Shown: positions 10,285 through 24,000 of the stretch, one piece after another
Position numbering within the stretch: the first letter of the stretch is position 1
How the letters are laid out: each line of letters begins with the position of its first letter
Assembly (NCBI GenBank): GCA_030280995.1
Contig: JASXTE010000014.1
Coordinates: forward strand, 21,303,650 to 21,367,649
Origin: Hemileia vastatrix
Lineage: Eukaryota > Basidiomycota > Pucciniomycetes > Pucciniales > Zaghouaniaceae
Length of the DNA stretch: 64,000 nucleotides
Direction: 5' to 3'
Translations under genes and position numbers: made by a program
The notes under the pieces: model-generated
Told to the model about the DNA's origin: nothing
What the model saw: the letters and a program-made list of their open reading frames with translations, nothing else
The model's database searches: none

Positions 10285-13200
10285 CAGAACTGTTTGTGAA
10301 TTTGTTGTCATGAGAAATGATAATTTGAGCAATTGGTTTATTATGGGTAATGACATTCTGACCATTTTTGGTGTAAAATTGGACCCTGCAAATAATTGCT
10401 TCAAATTGGGATTGAATGGCAAAAGGAAATTCAAAATTTCTTCCCCTAGAAGATCTTCTGCTTATTTGTTAAAGTCTTGTAACTCATTAATTCAATGTAA
10501 AGGTAGACCAGCAAATGAAATGGATAGGTTATTAAATGAAATAAATACTTCTTCTTTTGGTGATCAATTAAATAGTGAGCAGAAGGATTGTATAATTTCC
10601 TCAATTATCTCTTTTCCTATGGCTTTTGCTCATGGTTTTCATGTCTTAGGAAGTGTTCAGGAAGAAATGAAAATTACCTTATCCTGTAACTTGAGTGATA
10701 TTCCTCCTAGTCTTAAGAAAAAACCATATCCTGTTTCTCCAAAGAAAAGAAAGGATATTGAAGATAAAATTTCTACCTTATTAAAAATAAATATAATTGA
10801 GAAAGTGGATGTCACCTCAAAATATTGTGTCATATCCCCAGTCTTGATTTCTTATGAAAAAGATAAGGCTAGATTATGTGGAGATTACAGAGAATTAAAC
10901 ACTTATACTGTGGATGATATTTATCCTTTTCCCAGAATTATATAAATTCATGCTACCTTACAGGGTGCCAAATTTATTAGTTGTCTGGATGACAATAAAG
11001 GTTATCATCAAATTCCTGTTGAGAAAAATTCACAAAATTTTTAACTAATTGCTACTCATATGGGAATATATAAGTATGTTAGGATGCCATTTGGCCCTAA
11101 AAATGCTCCTTAAGTCTTTTAAAAAGTCATGGATAACCCATTCCATCAAGAAATAATTGAAGGATGGCTCATGGTTTATATTGATGACATTATATTTTTT
11201 TCTAAAACTTTGGATGAACATATGATTCACTTAAATAGAGTTTTCCAAAAAATGGATGAAATCAATATGACCTTGTCCTTAAAAAGTGTAAATTTGGTTT
11301 CAATCCTTTAAAGTCCTTGGCCATGTTGTGTCAGGCTTACAAATTTGTGTAGACAAAAACAAAGTTGCTGCCATTCAAAATGTGAAAGCACCAACTTCTG
11401 TAAGAGAAATCCAAAGTTTTTTGGGTATGTGTGGCTATTATAGACAGTATATTAACAATTATCAGGTCATAGCCTTGCCTCTTACAAAACTGACCAGAAA
11501 AGATGTTGCCTTTCTCTGGGATAATTATTGTCAAAAAGCTTTTGATACATTAAAATGTTGCTTAATGACAGCCCCTATATTGGCTCTTCCAGAATTCAAC
11601 AAACCTTTTGTCCTATACACAGATGCTAGCTTTGTTGGTCTGGGTGCTGCCCTTCACCAAAAACAAATTATAAATGATAAATCCTCAGTGGTTGAAATTT
11701 TTTATATTTCAAGAACCTTGAGAAATAGTGAATTGAAATATGGTACCACTCAATTAGAGTGCTTAGAAGTTGTTTGGGCTCTTGAGAAGCTTCATTACTA
11801 TCTAGATGACAAAAAGTTTGAATTTTTAACTGAATGTAGTGCTGTGAAGTCCCTCTTAAACCTGAAAACACCTAACAGACATATGTTCAGGTGGCAACTT
11901 GCTGTTCAAGAATACAGAGGACAGATGAAAATTATCCATAGGGCTGGAAATGTTCACTCCAATGTTGATATGCTGTCCAGATTGCCTCTGCCAAATAATG
12001 ACTCAAATACTGCCTATGTACCTGAAGATGATACTGTTCATATCCATGGTATATTTATAGTTGATCTGGAAGAGGAATTATTACAATTAATTCTGGATTC
12101 ATATGATAAGGATTCTGATTTAAATAAATTAGTTACTATCTTAAATGATCCTAAAAATGCTTCTATTCATGCATTGATTAAAACTCTTCCTGCTAAATAT
12201 CAGAATGCTTTAATTAAGGAAAAGTTTTCTATTGAAGATGGATATATTTATTATAGAAGAATACTTACTAATGTAATTGTAATTCCTCCTTCTATGAAAG
12301 AAATTATCCTCAAACTTTGTCATGATGACATATTAGCTGGTCATTTTGATCTTGAGAAGACACTGATTAGACTCGAAAACACTGCTTGGTGGGCTAATAT
12401 GTCTGAAGATGCAAAATTATATGTTGAATCTTGTGATTCATGCCAGAAATCCAAAAGAATGACTGGTAAGAGAGCAGGGTTATTACAGAAAATTGAAGCA
12501 CCTGATGCTCCCTGGAAAATAATTAATGTGGATTTTGTCACTGGTCTTCCTATTGCAGGTAAAGAAAATTATAATTCTTGTTGGGTAATAGTGGATAGAT
12601 TTACTAAAATGTGCAAATTTGTCCCCACCCATAAGGATGTCTCCACCAAAGACTTGGCTTTCTTATGGTGGTGTAATATGTTCAATATAGTTGGATTCCC
12701 TAGAGCCATTATATCTGACAGAGATCCAAAATTTACATCTGAATTCTGGATGCCTCTAATGGATATATGTGGTTGTGAATTAAAATTATCTACTGCTCAC
12801 CATCCTCAAACTGATGGTCTAGCTGAAAGAATGATTCAAACTCTAGAGGATAAGATTAGAAGGTATTGTGCCTTTGGATTTGAATATAAAGACAATGACA
12901 GATTTACTCATGACTGGGTCACCTTATTACTTGGTCTTGAATTTGCTTATAATAGCACTGTTCACTCTGTTACTCAAAAGAAACCTTTTGAGCTTTGGCT
13001 AGGTTATGTACCTCATACTCCTGCTCAAATACTAAATAGTAAATTTCCTAAATTGGAATTACACCCTGGTGTCAAATCTTTTGTTCAAATGCAACAACTG
13101 TGCAGAAAACATTCTCAAACTTGTATTGATAAAACATTTGAATATGAGAAGAAAAGATGGGATAAATCCCATAAGGAACACACATTTAAAGAGGGTGATG

Positions 13201-13616
13201 AAGTGTTGATATCTACTGTTCATTTCAATTTAAAAGGTAACAACAAATTAAAAGATCCTTTTGTGGGCACATTTGTTGTAAAAAGAATGATTGGAGATAA
13301 TGCAGTTGAAGTTATGTTATATTATCCATATGATAGAAAACATCCTGTTTTCACCATTTCCCTGCTAAAACCTTATACTTCCAACAGTGATTTATTCCCC
13401 AAAAGAAGAGGTAGAACTAAGAAGAATCCTCAGGAAATCACTGAAACTGAAGAAATTGATAAAATTCTCAATGATAGAATTATCACTTCTGAAAGAGGTA
13501 CTGAATATTTATTGAGATTTAAAAATAAGTCATCTGAATATGATGCATGGATACCTGGTAAAGAAATTTCAAACCTTCCTACTCTATTAAAAAGGTATAA
13601 AAAGAAAAAATCATAG
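10285..13616 (+). pseudogene. pol: Gypsy A pol: PR C-terminus-RT-RNase H-IN-chromodomain
   Basis: The first block (to 10945) covers the end of protease and the RT fingers. Stops near 10943, 11043, 11113 and 11121 and a deletion near 11285 break the RT palm; YIDDII is visible near 11178. From 11328 a 762-residue frame is open. It covers the RT thumb, RNase H (YTDASF near 11620), the integrase HHCC region (near 12320-12450), the D,D(35)E core (DFVTGL near 12532, SDRDPKF near 12715, LAERMIQ near 12820) and a C-terminal chromodomain (YLLRFKNKSSEYDAW near 13508). Pol ends AKKKKS-like and is followed by the PPT. Confidence 0.9.
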
Positions 13617-13644
13617 CATTTTTTTTTTGTTTTTTTGTTTTTTT

Positions 13645-14908
13645 TAGAGTGAGGGAGTGTCAGCCAGGCTGTCCCAGGAGCCCAGTAAATAAACATAAAA
13701 TTTATTGGAATTAAATAAAGACATAATAATTTCAGAGTATGCATTTAACATTAATATTATATTACATAATAAATTTATATTAATATTTTATTTATATAAA
13801 TAAAGTAAATATTATTTTAATTTTATTATAAGATAATTTAAAAGAATTTAATTATATTCCATAACAAAGGGTGCATTGTTTATTTAATAATTATAAAAAA
13901 ATTAATTAAAAACTTATAAGATAATTATATTCAAGTGTTTATCTTATATTGTAATTACTTTAATTAATTAAACTTAAATATTAAAATAAACTTTTTCATA
14001 TACTATTATCCATAATTATGGCCTCTGTTTTTTGGACCCTTAATTGTGTCAATAAAAAATTAAATAAACTATAATACTTATTTTATAGTATTAAAATTCT
14101 CAACCTAAGTTAGTAATAAATTAATTACTTGTTTCATTTAAATTAATTATTTAATTACATAGTTGGAACAATTAATTAATTTCCTTATACTAAATTAAAA
14201 TTGATTACATATTTTGTTGCGTCAAAATATTTTTACTTGTTTCACTTAAAAACCCTTAAAGCATACTGTACCATCTGTTTTGAATTATTTTTTCTCATAG
14301 TTCCTATGTCTCAGGCTTGTTTATCTACTCACTATTTTTACTTACTGATTTGGGAATTAGTTGTGGGAAAATTTGGTTCTTATTTGGGGTTTTAATTATT
14401 TGTTTCATATTTTTCTCTAAATTTTTATGTTTCACTTATTCTTTTATATTCTTGTTTAATCTTATTATGACTCTTGTATTTACAAATTTAGTGGTGCTTC
14501 AGAGGACCCATTACCTATAAAAAGGCCTTGGATAATTCCCTATAGCCTCACCACTTATCACTTACTTTATTTTTATTATTAATTTTATTATTAATTACAA
14601 ATGTTATAATTAAAATAGTTTTTATTATGTCACTTTCTTGCCTTTGAAATCTAGTATATATTATACATATAAAGGTTGGTTTAAGATCATTTAATATTAG
14701 CATTTGTTACTTAAGCAGAGAGAATAAAAAAAAACTTACCATGTATCATCCCATAAATAACTTGTTATAAGTTTTGTTGCCTCCCCAGTCCAAGTTTTGT
14801 CCATTTATTTTTTTGTTATAGTTTTTATTTCATTTCTTTTCCTCTTTTCCTTCTTCTTCTTCTTCTTCTTCTCCTCTTTTTCTCCTTCTTCTAGACGACC
14901 GGCCGACA
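13645..14908 (+). repeat. Gypsy A polypurine tract and 3' LTR
   Basis: AGAGTGAGGGAG precedes the LTR start TGTCAGCCAGGCTG at 13658; the LTR ends in GGCCGACA at 14908 (1251 bp). TATA-type CCTATAAAAAGGCC lies near 14515. A TTC microsatellite lies near 14852-14875. Its sister, clearly diverged but collinear, is 51283-52534 in the opposite orientation. No gene is present. Confidence 0.87.
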
Positions 14909-14913
14909 TAGGT

Positions 14914-17900
14914 AGTAATGAAGCTTCTCAAGGGCCCAAACAACTGCTAAGCACTCTAATTGGGTGGCACAATATTTCTATTCACTATTTCTCAAGGTTC
15001 TTGAAATATAACAAATTACAACCTCTGAGGATTTATCATTAATAATTTGTTTCTGGTGAAGGGCAGCACACAGACCAACAAAGCTAGCATCTGTATACAG
15101 GACAAAAGGATTGTTTAAATCTGGAAGAGCTAAGATAGGAGCTGTCATTAAACAGCATTTTAATGCATCAAAAGCTTTTTGACAGTCAATATTCCAGATG
15201 AATGCAAAATATTTCCTATTTAGTTTGATAAGAGGCAAATCTATGACCTGACTACTTTTAATATACTGTCTATAATAGCCACACATACCCAAAAAACTTT
15301 GGATTTCTCTAACAGAAGTTGGTGCCTTTACATTTTGAATTGCAGCAACTTTGTTGTGGTCAACAAAAATTTGTAGGCCTGACACAAAATAGCCAAGGAC
15401 TTTTAAAGATTGAAAGCAAAATTTACACTTTTTTAAGAACAATGTCATATTGATTTCATTCATTTTTCAAAAAACTCTATTTAAGTGAATCATATGATCA
15501 TCAAAAGGTTTAGAAAAACTATAATATCATCAATACACACCATAAGCCATCCTTCAATTATTTTCTGATGGAAAGTGTTATCCATGACTTTTTGGAAAAC
15601 TGAAGATGCATTTTTAGGGCCAAATGGCATTCTAACATACTTATATATTCCCATATGAGTAGCAAAAAGCAATTAATTCTGAGAAATTTTCTCAACTGGA
15701 ATTTGAGGATACCCTTTATTACCATCCAGACAACTAATAAATTTTTCACCTTGAAAGGTAGCATGTATTGAACTAATTTTGGCTTAAGGATAAATATCAT
15801 CAACAGTATAAGTGTTCAATGCTCTGTAATCTCCACATATTCTAGCCTTATCCTTTTCATAAGGAATAAGAACTGGGAAGATGTCACAATATTTGGGGGT
15901 GACATTGACTTTCTCAATGATATTCATTTTTAATAATGTGGCAATATTATATTAAATATCCTTTATTTTTGTTGGAGAAGCAGGATATGGTATTTTCTTA
16001 AGACTAGGAGGAATATCACTCAAGTTACAGGATAAGGTAATTTTCATTTCTTCCTGAACACTTCCTAAGACATGAAAACCATGAGCAAAAGCCATAGGGA
16101 AAGAGGTAATTGAGGCAATTATACAATCTTTTTGTTCACTAGTTAACTGATCACCAAAAGAAGCAGTATTTATTTCATTTAATAAATCATCCATTTCAAT
16201 TGTTTTTCTGCCTTTACACTGGATTAGTGAGTTACAAGACTCTAACAGATGCCCAGAAGGTTTTCTAGGGGAGAAAAGTTTGAATTTTATTTTGCCATTC
16301 TATCCCAAGGTGAAGCAATTATTTTCTGGTTCCAATTTCACACCAAAGATGGTTAAAATATCATTACCCATAATAAACCAATTGCTTAAATTATCATTTT
16401 TCATGACAAAAAATTCACAAATAGCTCTGACAAAACCACCATTATATTTGAAGAATACAGAGGTTTTGTATTTGCCAACAGGACACAAGGTAGAATCATA
16501 CCCTCTCCATTTTTTGGAAGTCATAGGTAAAAATTTACCCAATAATCCTTATCTACTGAAGCTAAGGATCTTTCATACACTACACTTCCTCCAGAACCAG
16601 AGTCAAGAGCTACATCAACATTTTTACCATTAATGATAACAGGTGTCTTCAAAGGAGATATGGCTATTGAATTGTTAGTAATATCTTTAACTATTTCAGC
16701 ATTTTCCACTGAAGATAAATCCAATACACATTCTTCAGATATATCGTCTAAATAATGGACATCCTGTTCCAATATTAAAACATCTTTAACAGCTTCATTG
16801 TCATAGGAGATATTACGTTCACAGTCACTAGAAGAATTATTGATATTAATTTCAGTTTCATCAGTGTCTTCTTTTTTTTCAACAAGATGAATTTTCTTGT
16901 CACAAACATGACCCTTTTTCCATGATTTGTTACATTTATAACAAGTATTTGTTGCATATTCTTTAGGCGCAACTGTGGCAGAGGGTTTAACAGATTTTTC
17001 TGGGGGCTTTGTAGAGGGTTTATTTTGATCATGATAAGATTTTCCAAGGTAATTCTTTGGTTCATATCTATTCTTAAGCAGTACTTCATTACAGATATTA
17101 ATGAAAGAAGAATGTTACCTCACATGCTCAGTTTTAGCTACAATTAAATCTCTAAGAGAATTTGATAATTTATACAAGATTTCATCTCTTCAAATATCAT
17201 AATCCATCTTTGGATCAATTGCTTTCAAGATTTTTGTTACTTTCATAAGAAAAAAAATGGGGTTTTCAACAGAGGAGGATACATATCTAGTATTCTCATA
17301 CAGTCTTTTCTGAGCCAACCTGAATTTTGAACCACCAAACTGCTTCTCAATCAAGGATTTCCAATCATTCCATGTATAATGGTTGTTATATAATAGAACA
17401 GATTCATAACACATCAAGTATACATTGTAAAATAAAGAAATTATCTTAGAAAAAATTTCCTCATCAGGTAGTTTATAAGATCTCTTTAAATTATCAATTT
17501 TTTGGATAAAATGTTGCCAATCAGATGAATAATCAACATCAAAGGTAGGATATTGGTCAAATATAGGCCAATTATTCTGACTACTGGGATGGTCCATCCT
17601 TTTGTTTGAATTATTTATCATTAATAATTCCTGAAGTTTAGCCAGGTGTTAAGAAATTTCATTATTTACAGAACCAGCTGGTACATGACCATCACAAGAT
17701 TTTTTGCTAGTAGCAAAAGATTTTACAGACTCATTGTCAGTTTGTTTAATGGCTGAAGTATGGGGAAAGAAAGAACTGCTTTGTTCAGGCCCTTTTCCTT
17801 TATTCTTATGCAATTTATTGGCAGAATATTCATGTACACCATAATAATTGGCAGTTAAAGTTGAAAATTTTTCTTGTAGGTCAGAGATAGAATTTCTTAT

Positions 17901-18227
17901 CCTTGGAATTTCAGAAATCTGGCCATTTATTTTTGCAAGGGATAAAACATTTCTGTCCTCAAAAACTGTGTATTTGGTACTCAGTGCTTGGAAATCATTT
18001 TTCAGCTTTTTCAACTCATTGTGTAGAGACTTAATTTCATTTTTCAATTAATAACTCTCTTTTATAACAGGTTTTAACTCACTCAAAGCCTTATGCAGAT
18101 GAATATTTTTATCTGAGATAGCTCTATGATCACTTCTTATTTGTTTTTGTTGGCTAAGAATAATATTCAAAGTTTCTTTGATTTTAAAATAAGCTGTATC
18201 TTTCACAGAAGAGTTCACTTTACAATA
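14914..18227 (-). pseudogene. Gypsy E gag-pol, from mid gag to RNase H, cut at both ends
   Basis: Minus-strand reading from 18227 gives a coiled-coil Gag segment, a capsid-like block (SSDWQHFIQKIDNL near 17510), a zinc knuckle of type C-x2-C-x7-H-x-C (near 16920), protease LDSGSGG (near 16600), RT (YMPFG-type segment near 15640, VCIDDI near 15530) and RNase H (YTDASF near 15090). It stops at codon LHYY at 14914, where the A LTR is inserted. The continuation, starting DDQKFE, is at 52540. Multiple stops and frameshifts make it dead. The 18227 end is Harbinger's target site. Confidence 0.87.
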
Positions 18228-18383
18228 GGGGGTGTCAGTTCTGGCAAATCCGCACTTACAAATCCGCACTTAAATTTGACCAAATCCGCACTTAAATAAG
18301 TGCGGATTTCCAAAACACACTAGCCCCAATACTGGTGGATTTCAAAATGAAATAAGTCACTTATTTCACTCAAATCCGCACTT
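18228..18383. repeat. Harbinger left TIR and subterminal repeats
   Basis: The 12-mer AAATCCGCACTT occurs at 18246, 18260, 18282 and 18372, and inverted at 18298-18309. The pair 18282-18309 forms a 28-bp near-continuous palindrome. The right end has the same 12-mer pair at 31727-31755 as a 29-bp palindrome. Such arrays are plausible transposase or partner-protein binding sites. Confidence 0.8.
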
Positions 18384-18534
18384 TCTCAACCAAAAGTGCT
18401 GATTTCACCATCAAGTCCCATTTCACTGATTTGTCAGCATCATCCCATTCATACGCAGCACTCCGCAGCATAACACTTCATAACTCAAAACATCGTACAT
18501 CACTTACATCTTAATATCATATCATATAAGAGTC

Positions 18535-19754
18535 ATGCCTTCCTCACTTTCAAATCATGATAAATTACATAAAGCAATGACTTTCATGGCGCTTGAACTG
18601 CTCTTGGACTCTGATTCCGATTCTGATCTAGAAGAAGATTTTGTCGTTTTATCAAAAATGGCCAGGAAACGTTACCTTCTTCCCAGAAAGCCTCAAGTAC
18701 TTCATACCCCCAAGTACACCATCCAAACACTTCTTAACCTATCTACACCCAGTTTTAGACAGCTGTTCAGGACTTCTCAGGAATGTTTCCTTAAATTGCT
18801 TGAGCTTATTCAGGATCATCCCATATTTCACAATAATTCTCAAAAAGAACAACGACATCCTTCAATTCAATTGGCCATCACACTATGTCGTTTGGGTTCA
18901 AATGGTAATGGAGCCGCTTTGAAACGTTTAGAAAATGTCTTTGATTTAGGGTATGGTTCAGTTAACACTTATACCAAACGATGTATCACTGCCATCAACT
19001 CCTTGGAATCTCAACTTCTCACCTGGCCAACAAAAGAAGAGCGACTTGAATCATCTCAGGTTATGCAAGCAGAGGGCTTTCCAAGATGTATTGGTTTTGT
19101 TGATGGTACTACTATTCCTTTGAGCCAGAAACCTGCTCAAGGTGGAAACAATTACTTTGACCGTAAAAAGAGGTAGATTATTTTTAACTCCTTTCATCCT
19201 CCTTGAAACTAACACAAACAAATATATCTTCTTTATAGATATTCAATTAACGTTCAGCTTATATGTGACGTAAACAAAAAATTTATATCATTCTTCGCTG
19301 GCTATCCTGGCTCATGTCATGACTCCTACGTCTTCCAAAGAATGCATATTTCAAATGAACCTGAAAAATTCTTTGATGAAAATCAGTATCTTCTTGCAGA
19401 TTCTGCTTATGTGAATGGAAAGTATGTACTTCCTGCATTTCGGGGAGCAGCTTCAGAAGACAGTCAAAATGCCAAATTCAACAATCATTTGGCAAAGTCA
19501 AGAGTCCGTATTGAACATTCTATTGGAATCTTGAAAGGCCGTTTTTCTAGTTTAAGGGAATTAAGAAGTCCTCTTAGAAATAAATCTGAAATGGAGGAGG
19601 TGATCAACTGGATTCTGTGTTGCACTATACTTCATAACCTACTTGCTGACCTCAAAGATCAATGGTTAGAGCTGTATGAAGATGAAAAAGTTGATTCACC
19701 TCCGACTATATCCAACACTTCTATTTCTCAATCAACTAGTATAAGGGCGAAAAT
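18535..19754 (+). pseudogene. Harbinger transposase, C-terminus displaced by Gypsy G
   Basis: Exon 1 runs 18535-19172; a 66-nt intron (GTAGAT...TATAG, 19173-19238) follows; exon 2 runs from 19239 to the G insertion at 19754. The DDE nuclease residues are visible: FVDGT (near 19095), LADSAY (near 19397) and RIEHS (near 19507). The N-terminus has a helix-turn-helix-like region (LxxTLCRLG). After G, the frame resumes at 28606 and stops near 28645, so only the last roughly 14 residues are separated. Without G the gene would be uninterrupted. As it stands, the ORF reads into the LTR and stops within a few codons, so a nearly complete protein might still be made. Confidence 0.9.
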
Positions 19755-20931
19755 TGTCAGTACAGTCTAGTATATAAGTATGATATAATAGTGTTATTTT
19801 ATGGTCCTACTACTTATTAATAAATGATTTAGTGATTAAACCTCAGGGGAAGACTAATAGAATAGTTATACTCAAATTAAACTCACAATACTTGGATTTA
19901 AATGCGTGCTAGTGGTGGAAAATAGAAGAATAAAATATAGTTATAGCTTTTATAAAGATAATATCAATTTATAAGGGCTTTATAATATATTTCTGAATGT
20001 TAATAATTGTAGTGTAATGTTTCTTTGAAGTGTAGTAATTGAATGATGATAATAAACCGTCAAAATCCCTTCTTACTTATACCCAAATCCACTGGAGTGC
20101 ACAGACCTTCAATCCAGATGATGTCACTGCTATCCCCGGCAATTACAGCACTGTGAGGGCCCATCACCTCCCCATGGCGTCCAATTCAAGCAGTTTCAAC
20201 ACCCAGACCTCCAGTAAGGACCCTCCATCACTATTAATAATAACACAGAGTCATACCATAAATAGAAATCCCAGATAAAAGCGGATACCATAAAGAAACA
20301 GGTAAAACAAATGATCAAAAAGAGATTTAATGAAACTAAAAGCATATAAAGGAAACAAATAAAATGTCCAAGCCCCCAATAACATCCCCAAGCATCCACA
20401 TTAACCCAAAAACATCTTTCCAACCCATAAATCCGTGAATAACCATCCAAGGAAGTAATTTTAGTTGTCCAAACTGGGTGTATGCGCCTGATATAGGTGT
20501 CTATGCTTCTGTAGGCGTTGTGAATCCACTGATTTCGTCCATATGACCTAAAATAAGCAGAAAAACAAAGGTTATAGGCTATTAAGGGGCTAAAACCCAC
20601 TTATATACCTAAATATACATAATATACTGCATATTTCACTGAATATGAGATTTATGTATACATATAAGCTTATGTATGTCAATAATTACTTCATATCACT
20701 TAAGATAAGTATATTATGACTCCATTAACACCTTAATAAGTATTATTAGGCCATGGATAAGCTATTTAAACTATTATAAATTATATAATAGAATAATAAT
20801 TATATATATATATAATAAAATAATATATATTATTATTTTAACCTTATTTTTAAGATATAAGCTTAATCTAGTTAAGGTTATCTTATTTTAAGCATAAGAA
20901 ATACTCAGTCCTAAGGATATTTAGGCTGACA
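19755..20931 (-). repeat. Gypsy G 3' LTR
   Basis: TG...CA ends (TGTCAGCC at 20931 on the minus strand, CTGACA at 19755). The adjacent polypurine tract reads GGGGTGAGGGAG on the minus strand (20932-20943). Short ORFs on both strands inside it recur exactly in the other LTR and are not genes. Confidence 0.93.
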
Positions 20932-21045
20932 CTCCCTCACCCCAAAAAAAACAATAAAAAAAATGTTAAGACATTTTAATTAATCTTAAGGAATGAAATA
21001 ATAAAATAAAAAATTTTTTATAATACATATACTGAATGAACAGTA

Positions 21046-24000
21046 TTATTTAGATTTAAATTTTTTCAAGAGATTTTTAAGATCAGAGATTTCATTTTCT
21101 GGAATCCACTGGTCATATTCACTTGATTTATTTTTAAATCTTAATAGATACTCAACTCCATTTTCTTTAGTAAGGTGTCTCTTTTTAAGTATCTTTTCAA
21201 TTTCTGCTTTTTCCACTATTTCTTCAGGTTTCTGTTTATGCCTTCCTGATCTTCTTGGAAAGAGAGAAGTATCATTAGAATGGTATGGTTTTATAAGAGA
21301 AATAGGAAATACTGATAGTTTTCTATCATAAGGTGCATATAGAATAACCTCAACAGCATTATTACCAACCATCTTTTTAACTACAAATGGTCCAATGAAT
21401 GGATCCTTCAATTTAACATTACCATTTAAATTGAAATGTAGCGTTGAAATAAGGACTTCATCACCCTCTTTGAACATTTGTTCTTTATGGGCTTTATCCC
21501 ATCTTTTCTTTTCATACTCAAAAGCCTTATTTATACATTCTTGAGCATGTTTTCTGCATAATTCCTGCATTTGAAGAAAAGATTTAGTACCTGGATGAAT
21601 ATCCAATCTAGGTAACTTATTAAGAGTTTTAGCAGGGGTATTAGGTACATAACCCAACCATAACTCAAATGGCTTTTTGCCAGTGACAGAATGTACTGTA
21701 CTATTATATGCAAATTCTAAACCTGGGATAAGGGTTACCCAATCATGCGTGAATTTGTCATTGTCTTTAAAATTAAGACCAAAAGCACAGTATCTTCTTA
21801 TCATATCTTCTAAGGTTTGTATCATTCTTTCTGCTAGCCCATCAGTTTGTGGATGGTGTGCTGTAGAAAGTTTTAATTGACACCCTGAAACATCCATAAG
21901 TGACGTCCAGAACTCAGAAGTAAATTTAGGATCTCTGTCAGAAACTATTGCTTTGGGGAAACCTGCTGTATTTAACATTTGTGTCCACCATATAAAAGCT
22001 AAGTCCTTTGCAGAAACCTCTTTTTGGGTAGGAATAAATTTACACATCTTTGTAAATCTATCTACAATTACCCAGCAGGAGTTATAACTCTTATGCCCTG
22101 CTATTGGCAAACCTGTTACAAAGTCCATGTTAATGATTTCCCATGGAGCTTTTGGTTGCTCAATTTGTTGTAATAAACCAGCTCTTTTTCCTGTTAATCT
22201 TTTAGATTTTTGACAAGAATCACATGTTTCAACATATTTCTGAACATCCTCAGACATGTTAATCCACCAAGCTGTGTTTTTTACTCTGGTTAATGTTTTA
22301 TGGTAGTCAAAATGACCTGCTAATATATCATCATGACATATACTTAACATTAACTCCTTCATTGAAGGGGGAATTACAATCACATTACTTAATTTTTTCC
22401 TGTAATATATAAAACCATCCTCAATGGAAAATTTTCCTTTTTCTAATGCCTCTTTATACTTAATTGGTAATGTTTTTATTAAAACATTCATTGAAGCATT
22501 AGATGGATCATTTAATATTGTAGTTAATTTACTTAAGTCAGGATCTGAATTATAATTATCAAGAATTGATTGCATAAATTCATCCTCAAGATCTACAATA
22601 TAAATGCCATAAATGTTAATAATCTCTGACTCAGGAACATAAGCAGGATTATCATCATTATTAGGCAGAGGTACTCTAGATAACAGATCTACATTAGAGT
22701 GCAAGGTTCCTGCTCTATGTGTAATAGTCATCCGTCCTCTGTATTCTTGTACAGCTAATTGCCATCTAAACATGTTTCTATTAGGAGTTTTCATGTTTAA
22801 GAGTGACTTAACTGCACTACAGTCAGTTATTAACTCAAATCTTTGGTCTTCCAGGTAATAATGTAGCTTTTCAAGAGCCCATACTACTGCCAAACATTCA
22901 AGTTGAGTAGCACCATATTTCAATTCACCACTTCTCAGAGTACGTGAAATATAGCAGATTACTACTTCTGACATTTTACCTTCAATAAGTTGTTTTTGAT
23001 GCAAAGCAGCACCCAGTCCAATAAAACTTGCATCTGTATATAATACAAAAGGTAATTGGAAATCTGGTAATCCCAAGATAGGAGCTGTCATTAAACATTC
23101 TTTCAACTTTTTAAAAGCTTGTTGTCTTTCATTATTCCAAATGAAAGCTTCTGATTTCTTTATCAGTGTGGTCAGTGGTGCAGCAATTGATTGGTATTTT
23201 TTTATATATTGTCTATAATAACCACACATTCCAAGAAAAGATTGTACATCCTTCACATTTTGAGGAATGCCAATATTCTTTATTGCAGCCACTTTATTTT
23301 GGTCTACACATATTTGTAAGCCAGATACAATATGACCAAGCACTTTTAAAGATTCAAACCCAAATTTACATTTTTTCAATGCAAGGGTCATTTTTATTTC
23401 ATCCATTTTCTGAAATACTTTCCTTAAATGGATTAAGTGTTCATCAATTTTTTTAGAGAACACTATGATGTCATCAATGTATACCATTAACCATCCCTCA
23501 ATCATTTCATTATGGAATGTTATATCCATTAACTTTTGAAATACTGATGGAGCATTCTTTGGTCCAAATGGCATTCTGACATACTTATAAATTCCCATGT
23601 GTGTTGTTATCAACAAAAAGTTCTGTGAATTCTTTTCAACAGGAATTTGATGGTACCCTTTATTTCCATCTAGGCAACTTATATATTTAGCACCTTTAAG
23701 GGTAGCATGTATAGAGGCAATCCTTGGCAAGGGATAAATATCATCTACTGTAAATGTATTTAATGCTCTATAATCACCGCACAGTCTTGCTTTATCTTTT
23801 TCATAAGAAATCAGCACTGGTGATATTACACAATATTTTGGTGTAGTTTCAACCTTCTCAAGAATGTTCATTTTTAATAACATCTTAATATTATCCTCTA
23901 TGTCTTTCCTCTTCATTGGTGAAGCAGGGTATGGTTTCTTTTTAAGACTAGCAGGAATATTATCCATATCACAGGTTAAACTAATTTTCATTTCATGATC

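Larger units (their letters stand above)
10279..14908 (+). mobile_element. Gypsy A, 3' part
   Basis: Contains PR/RT through chromodomain, a polypurine tract and the 3' LTR. The upstream part of the same insertion is at 49696-52534 on the opposite strand: joining at the TTTTG target site restores a continuous PR-region reading. The outer flank at 14909-14913 (TAGGT) is the reverse complement of ACCTA at 52535-52539, the A target duplication within E. Confidence 0.87.

Noticed and set aside
20039..20600. Two overlapping ORFs (79 and 134 residues), repeated at 27708-28269
   Set aside because: They lie inside the G LTRs on opposite strands, have no domain features, and duplicate only because the LTRs are identical.
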